From Sweltsa coloradensis (Eukaryota; Arthropoda; Insecta; Plecoptera; Chloroperlidae), in NCBI GenBank assembly GCA_024449915.1, contig JAMZAV010000065.1, forward strand, positions 716,939 through 780,938: a stretch of DNA of 64,000 nt. Reading direction: 5' to 3'. The notes beneath the pieces were generated by a model. That model made no database searches. It was not told where the DNA came from and saw only the letters and a program-made list of their open reading frames with translations. Position 1 is the first letter of the stretch. Every line of letters starts with the position of its first letter. Below are positions 58,576-64,000 of the stretch, one piece after another. The translations under genes and the position numbers were made by a program.

Positions 58576-59130
58576 CAGGGGCGTAGGAACGGGGGGAATG
58601 GGGGGAAACTCCCCCCCCCCCCACTCGTTGGCTTGACCCCCCCAGGGGGGGGGGGTCAAGCCAGGTATGGGTGTCATTTGCTAACTAATAGATTGTTGGG
58701 TGATTTTTAGGATTTTTACTACAGTCGGGCTTGCAAACAAAAAGAAAGATTTTTGTTAACATTTTTTAGAAAGATTTAGTAAAGAGACGTGATTTACGAG
58801 ACTAGACTATAGCCATCTGATTTAAGACTAATATTCATTATATTTTTTGTGCAGTGTTTTCACTCCTAGTCCTAAGCAGACTGTCGACCGATTTCAGTCA
58901 GGTAATCAATCTTCAATGCAATATTAGCTCCAAAATGTAACCCTTGTTCATAATTAAAATTCGCCTGAAAACGTGTTTTAGGCCACCATCTAGAGCACCT
59001 TTTTAAAAAATCTCGCCTACGGCGAAATGGCCTGCGGCGGCTGGGACTTCGCCCCAGACCTCAGATTGCCCACCTAACTTCGTGATTTTAGTGTGACCCC
59101 CCCACTAAAAAAATAGTTCCTACGCCACTG
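58576..59130. mobile_element. hAT-type MITE, 555 bp
   Basis: Left end CAGGGGCGTAGGAAC, right end GTTCCTACGCCACTG, flanked by the exact 8-bp duplication AGGGTATT (58,568-58,575; 59,131-59,138). It shares the internal block gcggctggg.cttcgccccagacc (about 59,036-59,060) with the 1-kb hAT element at 39,713. A G/C homopolymer palindrome lies near 58,603-58,660. Confidence 0.93.
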
Positions 59131-59138
59131 AGGGTATT

Positions 59139-59545
59139 TGAAAACTAAAGCGGCTGCCAAACGATCAACATAGTTATCCAAACAATGTTGCTGTGAGTCA
59201 ATGTGCATTTGATAACTTGCACATTGCTGACTGCTTGCCAGACGGTTGAGTCGAGTTGCGCAACACCCCAAAAATGTTCAACAAGCTGAACTTCTTGGCA
59301 ATAAAAGTTAGCAACTTCCAACCAGATCTCTTCAAAGTATCACGTGATCATTGATCACCAATAATCACTATTTGTTTCACTACTGTTTATTTATTTTCTT
59401 GCTTGTGTGGCAGGGGCTAATAATAAAGTTGGGCAACTTTGTTGATCGTTTGTCAGCCGCTTAAGCGATAGGGAACTGAATACTTGCAACACATTCTCTG
59501 AACCATGCTCTAGCATAATAATAATGTCACATTTGGATATACTTG
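59139..59545. other. Non-coding stretch, no gene seen
   Basis: AT-rich spacer between two transposons. It contains cgatcaacatag and ttgttgatcg inverted words about 280 bp apart, possibly an unclassified element. Nothing else recognised. Confidence 0.4.
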
Positions 59546-60045
59546 GGGTGTGTCTGAATTATGGTCCAAGTCCAGGTGTAGGTCCAAGTCCAACTCAATG
59601 TTAAAGTGCTATACTAGCCTACAGTAGAGCTGCCTGCCGGGCAAAGTCAACACTACCTAAAGTTAGGTTAGGTGTGCATTCGATAGTCCTTTGTAAAGTA
59701 TTTGTTTATTAAAAGTATTTGTACATCTAGTAAAACCAATTAAATACGTGATAAAAACAAACAAAACTTAAATGTTTACCTTTATTTAACAATGCATTCA
59801 TTTATTGTTTCTCTCGTTGTCGCGGACGGCCATTTTGAATCGGACCTAAAACGAGTGTACACTTTCGATTGCTCGATCTATTTGTCGACTTGGACCAAGA
59901 ATGGAACTAGACTTAGACTTTTCAGACAGTACTTTACACGCCATCGACAGATAATCAGTACCTAACTACGTTGTTAGACGTGGGCTTGAATTTGGACCTA
60001 GACCTGGACCTGGACCTAGACTTTGAATAATTTTCAGACACACCC
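59546..60045. mobile_element. 500-bp TIR element with GGTCCA subterminal repeats
   Basis: Termini GGGTGTGTCTGAA and TTCAGACACACCC, with TTG on both sides (59,543-59,545; 60,046-60,048). Inside each end lie runs of ggtcca/ggacct words (59,560-59,600; 59,985-60,025), possible transposase-binding arrays. The centre (about 59,800-59,900) is CpG-richer. No transposase. A 3-bp duplication and GGG start do not assign a superfamily with confidence. Confidence 0.85.
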
Positions 60046-60648
60046 TTGGTTCTAATTAGACCTAGTAGGGCACAAAATTTGATCAAATTTTTATTGGTCA
60101 AAATATTTAGGCCTACATAATTTTTTTGCAAGGAAGGGTAAAAAAAATCATAAAAACCTTTTTAGGTCATTTACTATGCCCTACACAAAGGCTACATGTG
60201 TAGGCTATCTATCTAAAAAAATTCTCTTGTTTTTTTCAACCCTTCAATGAAAAAATAAATTTGAAAATTAGGTAGGCCTAGGCCTAATACGATTTAAAAC
60301 CCATTTATCCCCAATTTGAAATAATACACATTTTTTATATTCCATTGTCATTTCGAAGTTGCGACATTTCACTGCGACTCATTTGTATAAGAAAAAAGAC
60401 CTTCAAAAGCTTTGAATTTATATCTCGGTATCTGTACGATTGTTGGTCAAATGTGGACAAATGATTTGCAGTCAATTATTGCATCTCCAAAATAAGTAGA
60501 GATGGTACAACCTTCATAATTGACCCTAAGTTTGTGTACTTTAACCAATCCACACCCGCTCTTAGCAATTTCTCCCACGAGTTTTTCAAATTGTCTGATC
60601 AGGTACATTAGAGGGATAGGCCCACACCTGAGAGAACAAGGTCACTTA
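60046..60648. other. Non-coding stretch, no gene seen
   Basis: AT-rich. No splice-bounded frame recognised. It lies within 1 kb of the splicing-factor gene and may include regulatory sequence that cannot be judged from one genome. Confidence 0.4.
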
Positions 60649-60804
60649 GGCCCGGTATTTCAATGTCCAGTTAAAGTGGCAAGTAAATTTAACTGACACA
60701 TAACTTGTTTTCACTATGGCAACCACCAATCAGAAGCCTTGTAAATATTTACTGAGAGGACTAACTGGCAGATAAATTTAACTAGGACATTGAAATTCTG
60801 GACC
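60649..60804. mobile_element. 156-bp palindromic MITE, TTA target duplication
   Basis: GGCCCGGTATTTCAATGTCC and, inverted, GGTCCAGAATTTCAATGTCC at the ends, with further matching inward (agttaaa.ttta..tgccagt). Flanked by TTA (60,646-60,648; 60,805-60,807), as in PIF/Harbinger-type (TWA) MITEs. It lies about 190 bp from the acceptor of the SREK1 exon. Confidence 0.85.
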
Positions 60805-60978
60805 TTAGGGATGCAGTTGTAACGAAACCAACAACGTCCGGGCTATTTACGGTTACAACCTCCATTTTTTACCGCTAGCCTGTGGGTAGGATGATGTAGC
60901 ACCACACGCCGCATATTGAACATGCCTGGTCTGCTACAACCCCTATAATAGTCCACATTAAAAAACTAAATATGTTCA

Positions 60979-60993
60979 TTTTTTTCATTATAG
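60979..60993 (+). other. 3' splice acceptor of the SREK1 coding exon
   Basis: ttttttttcattatag is a strong acceptor ending at 60,993. The exon then runs 54 bases of 5' UTR to the first ATG. A possible donor upstream (gtgg|gtagga, GT at about 60,896) would give a short intron of about 98 bases. The real first exon could also be farther away. Confidence 0.6.
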
Positions 60994-61047
60994 GAAAGGT
61001 TTTCTCCAAGCACGCATTGAAAGCGACACTATCGGGACAGTTCTACA

Positions 61048-62928
61048 ATGGCTACGAGTAAAGTAGTTCAGATAACCAACATTGCACCACAAGCAACTCG
61101 AGATCAAATGCAAACATTGTTTGGTTATCTGGGGAAAATTGAAGACATTCGTCTGTATCCAACTATAAGAGATGTGGCCTGCCCTGTTCAGTCACGAATT
61201 TGTTACGTAAAATTTCTAGATGCAGCATGTGTGAGCGTCGCTCAACACATGACCAACACGGTTTTCATTGATCGTGCCTTGATTGTAATTCCTTTCCAAA
61301 CTACAGAAATACCAGATGAACAAAAAGCTCTAGAATTGACTAATAATGGCACATTAGTTCCTGGTTTGTTCCCAACAGAACCCAAACTGCCTCCTAATGT
61401 AACCAATCAGCTTGAGGGAATTCACCCCAATCAAGTCATCACTACTCACGATCCTCGTCTAGTAGCTAACGGACTACCACTTTACCCTGCACTTTCGGCA
61501 ACATTAGATGCTGCAAGAGTTGAAGAAATACGAAGAACCCTCTTGGTTACTTCTATTGATGACTCTGTAACAGCCCTGCAGTTAATTGATTTGTTTTCTG
61601 AAGTTGCAGAAGTCAAATACTCAAAGTTCTGTAACAGGGATGGTGACACTGAGAGATATGCTTTAGTGGAATTAACAGATCAGAATAGTATAATTGCAGC
61701 ATTGCAGATGAATGGTAAAGAATTGGCTGGGAGGTGTGTCAAAGTGTATCATGCAACCCAAGCTATAGTGAAACCACAGGCTAAGAGTAATGAGGCTGCC
61801 CAGAGAGAAATAGAAGAAGCTATGTCAAGGGTGAAAGAAGCTCAAAATATGATCTCTGCTGCTATTGACCCCGTCATCGGTTTATTGGCAAAGGAGAAGA
61901 AGCGAAGTCGCAGCCGAGGTCGCCGATCGCGCTCACCATCTCATGGCAGACGATCGCGACGATCACGATCACGCAGACATGGCGGTCGCTCGCGATCGCG
62001 ATCTGGCAGCCGTCGCAAACGCTCTCGTTCGCGGTCCAGGGAACGCAAGCGAAAGTCTCGCAGTCCAGGACATTCCTCCCGATCTATCCGCTCCCGGTCC
62101 AGTTCCCGGAGGCGATCCCGCTCTCGCTCCAGACGATCCCCCTCTAAGTCAAAATCAAAACCATCCTCTTCTTCATCCAAAAGTCATGACAAGTACAAAG
62201 ATAAAAGAGACGACAAGAAAGACAAGAAGGATGATAAGAGGGACTCAAAAAAAGATGATGCTAAAGATTCAAGGGGGGATGACAAGAAAGATGATGATTC
62301 AAAACGGGAGGGAAGTTCAGCTGAATATGGGGGGCAGAATGGTTCTAACAAGGATAAGGATAGTGAGAAATATAAGGATAAGGATAAAAAGCATAAAGAT
62401 AAAGATAGGTCTGATAAAGGCAAAGATAGCAAAGACAAAACTTCCAAGTTAAAGTCTTCACGAGATAAATCGTCTGGTTCTCGCTCCCCTTCTAAAAGCC
62501 GCCACCGGTCCCCAGTCGTCCGTAAGAGTCGATCTCCTTCGCGCAAGAAGAGTCCTCATTCGCGCCGTAAGAGTAAGTCGCCGCCCCACAGTAGCCGGAA
62601 CAAGCATTCTCCGCCACATAAGCGATCACGCAGTCCCTCAAAGTCGAGCAGAGAAGACAAGAAAAAAGATAAAGATAGAAGTCACGAAAAGGAACCCGAG
62701 AAAGAACGTAAGAAGAGAGATAAGAAAGAGGACAAAGAGAGTGAAAAAGTAATACCAAGTAAAGTTCCAAGGAATTATGATGAAGAAGAAGAAGGGTTTG
62801 ATGCTGCTGAACGTGGACAAACTCATCGAGACAGTTCTCCGAGAGATGGAGATTACATCGAGCATAATGTAAGTGAAAATCCTGCTGATGAAAAGGAGCA
62901 AGATATGGAAATTTCAACATCACCTTAA
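61048..62928 (+). CDS. SREK1: SREK1/SRp54-type SR splicing regulator, complete in one exon
   Basis: 626 residues. RRM1 spans about 5-83 (VVQITNIAPQAT as RNP2 region, SRICYVKF as RNP1), followed by the family block TNTVFIDRALIVIP. RRM2 spans about 164-238 (RTLLVTSI, RYALVELT), then a conserved helix at about 248-283 (AKSNEAAQREIEEAM, then MISAAIDPVIG). Residues 285-570 are an RS/KD/KE low-complexity domain with many SR dipeptides, and the last 55 residues are acidic. SR-related proteins of this type act in the nucleus with the spliceosome and modulate splice-site choice through RNA binding and RS-domain contacts. The order and motifs match SREK1 (SFRS12, SRrp86) and insect SRp54. The start is the first ATG after the acceptor and fits the family N terminus. 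Unusually, no intron interrupts the coding region. The frame is intact, so it is probably functional. Confidence 0.95.
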   Translation: MATSKVVQITNIAPQATRDQMQTLFGYLGKIEDIRLYPTIRDVACPVQSRICYVKFLDAACVSVAQHMTNTVFIDRALIVIPFQTTEIPDEQKALELTNNGTLVPGLFPTEPKLPPNVTNQLEGIHPNQVITTHDPRLVANGLPLYPALSATLDAARVEEIRRTLLVTSIDDSVTALQLIDLFSEVAEVKYSKFCNRDGDTERYALVELTDQNSIIAALQMNGKELAGRCVKVYHATQAIVKPQAKSNEAAQREIEEAMSRVKEAQNMISAAIDPVIGLLAKEKKRSRSRGRRSRSPSHGRRSRRSRSRRHGGRSRSRSGSRRKRSRSRSRERKRKSRSPGHSSRSIRSRSSSRRRSRSRSRRSPSKSKSKPSSSSSKSHDKYKDKRDDKKDKKDDKRDSKKDDAKDSRGDDKKDDDSKREGSSAEYGGQNGSNKDKDSEKYKDKDKKHKDKDRSDKGKDSKDKTSKLKSSRDKSSGSRSPSKSRHRSPVVRKSRSPSRKKSPHSRRKSKSPPHSSRNKHSPPHKRSRSPSKSSREDKKKDKDRSHEKEPEKERKKRDKKEDKESEKVIPSKVPRNYDEEEEGFDAAERGQTHRDSSPRDGDYIEHNVSENPADEKEQDMEISTSP

Positions 62929-63390
62929 TCAATGTGTAGGCCTACACAATTAACTTCATATTATTTTATTACAATCATTTTACTTAATGAACAGGCTACA
63001 TTTCAAATTCTTATAACAAGTTCAAATCTGAAACATTTAGAGTGTAACTTTGTTCAATTGTAAATGTACTCAAAAGTGTAACAATAAGGGATAATATGTT
63101 CAGTAGCCTATGAGTATGACTTATGTTGACTTCTATTTGTGACAAAACAACAATGGCAATTGTATTTATAAAAATTAATAAAACTTGGCATTCAAAGTGC
63201 AGTACCTGCGTAGCAGTTGACTATGCAGCCCTATAAAAGCCGTATCCTCTATTCTTCTTACTACTAGACACCATTGGTGCAGACTTGCTAGTAGGGGTGG
63301 GATAAATAATTGAATTACATAAAATGCGAATAATAAACGTAAAACATTTTTAAATGGCCTTAAAATAAAAGTCTCCAGCATACCGTATAT
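62929..63390 (+). other. SREK1 3' UTR and downstream flank
   Basis: AT-rich trailer from the stop to the polyadenylation signal at 63,177, then unremarkable DNA to the hAT end at 63,391. No genomic poly(A) tract follows the signal, which argues against a recent retrocopy. Confidence 0.6.
63177..63182 (+). terminator. Polyadenylation signal AATAAA for SREK1
   Basis: AATAAA about 250 bases after the stop codon. First canonical signal downstream of the gene. Confidence 0.7.
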
Positions 63391-64000
63391 CAGTGGTACT
63401 CAAACTTTTTTTTTCGGAGGGCCATTTTTCAAATAATCCAAGTATGGCTGGGCCGCATTAATAAAACACAAGTATGCCTGTATGTTTTGTGGCGGGGTGG
63501 GGAAAGAGGTGGCAGTAATATTTTAGGTAGGGCCTACATATATTAATTACCGGTGTTTGTATGCTAAATATATTGTGTTGTCTTTAGTTTAAACAACTCA
63601 TTCATTTAATATTAATTAATGGTAAAGGGTAGGCCCTACATTTATTTTCGGTTTACTAATTGAAGTCGTAGGTGTAATTGTTATTTCTTTTTACCTGACA
63701 TTACTTGACAAGACGTTGAACATGACACTGTGTCTTGTCTTGTCTCCAAATAATGGATCATTTGGGAAACTTGTCCTCAAATGAGCAGTGTTTCGATGAG
63801 TGATGCCGTCCTAAATTAAAACGTTTCCAGCCCAAAACTAGCTAGCTACAAAAAACACACATTGAAGTATCTTCTAAACTCATCTTCCCGACATTGAAAA
63901 AATTTGATTTCCATCTTCTTACTTCCTTTTCTTTGCACAATTTGAATTAATTCCCCTGCCATTTCAGTGATATATCAACAGAAATCAGACATACGTGGTC
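63391..64000. mobile_element. Left end of a Charlie-like hAT element, runs off the window
   Basis: CAGTGGTACTCAAACTTTTT followed by cggagggcca and ctgggccgcatt is the recognisable terminus of Charlie/Tip100-type hAT elements. No right end before the window stops. No clear transposase frame in the visible 610 bp. Confidence 0.75.

Noticed and set aside
61865..62932. Long antisense and alternative-frame open reading frames over the SREK1 RS domain
   Set aside because: Shadows of a low-complexity coding region; the sense frame accounts for them.
1..64000. CRISPR arrays, operons, ribosome binding sites or other prokaryotic features
   Set aside because: Splice signals, SR-protein gene and retrotransposons show animal nuclear DNA; no spaced short repeats seen.

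Overview
The window is AT-rich metazoan nuclear DNA: one clear protein-coding gene at the right end, a few candidate exons, and mobile elements of many ages filling most of the rest. The gene (61,048-62,928, +) is the SR-family splicing regulator SREK1/SRp54. From memory its first RRM looks closer to the arthropod SRp54 type than to the vertebrate type. With the BEL/Pao, jockey/CR1-like, Penelope-like and hAT elements, long simple repeats and frequent AGGCCTA octamers, an invertebrate is certain enough, and an arthropod (perhaps a crustacean) is my best but unproven guess.

Layout. 1-15.9 kb: two copies of a modular repeat family called R1 here (1-215, 572-1304), a (TACA)n microsatellite, a likely 80-nt coding exon on the minus strand (5,401-5,480), a CACGTG-bearing tandem repeat (10.6 kb), a GC-rich block (12.1-12.5 kb) and another R1 copy. 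15.9-22.6 kb: a direct tandem duplication of about 3.3 kb. Each half carries one R1 copy and each has one insertion the other lacks (an 820-bp TIR element in unit 1, a 625-bp near-perfect foldback flanked by TTAA in unit 2), so each unit gives the empty site of the other. 22.6-29 kb: sparse DNA with a tRNA-related SINE, a candidate start of a minus-strand gene (25.3-25.6 kb) and a 416-bp inverted repeat. 29-42.5 kb: homopolymer-rich, possibly poorly polished sequence with a promoter-like island (30.5-30.8 kb), SINE units in tandem, a cluster of inverted repeats and an hAT element with an 8-bp target duplication.

43-59 kb is a stack of nested transposons. A minus-strand jockey/CR1-like LINE (LINE-A) was split by a 1.46-kb hAT element (itself carrying an R1 copy), by a plus-strand LINE (LINE-B) and by a complete but decayed BEL/Pao LTR retrotransposon with two LTRs, a tRNA-Trp-type primer site, a polypurine tract and a GCCCC target duplication. 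To its left an 1.9-kb hAT element holds a folded-back R1 copy. To its right a TTAA-type foldback is split by an R1 copy that holds a Penelope-like fragment. 59.5-60.8 kb has two small TIR elements just upstream of the splicing-factor gene. Its coding region is one uninterrupted exon preceded by a good splice acceptor. A further hAT end begins at 63,391.

There is no operon-like organisation. Only the splicing factor can be assigned a cellular function with confidence. The most unusual material is the R1 family, built of tandem diverged modules with a Helitron/Helentron-like 3' end, and the dated insertions around the duplication and the LINE-A stack.
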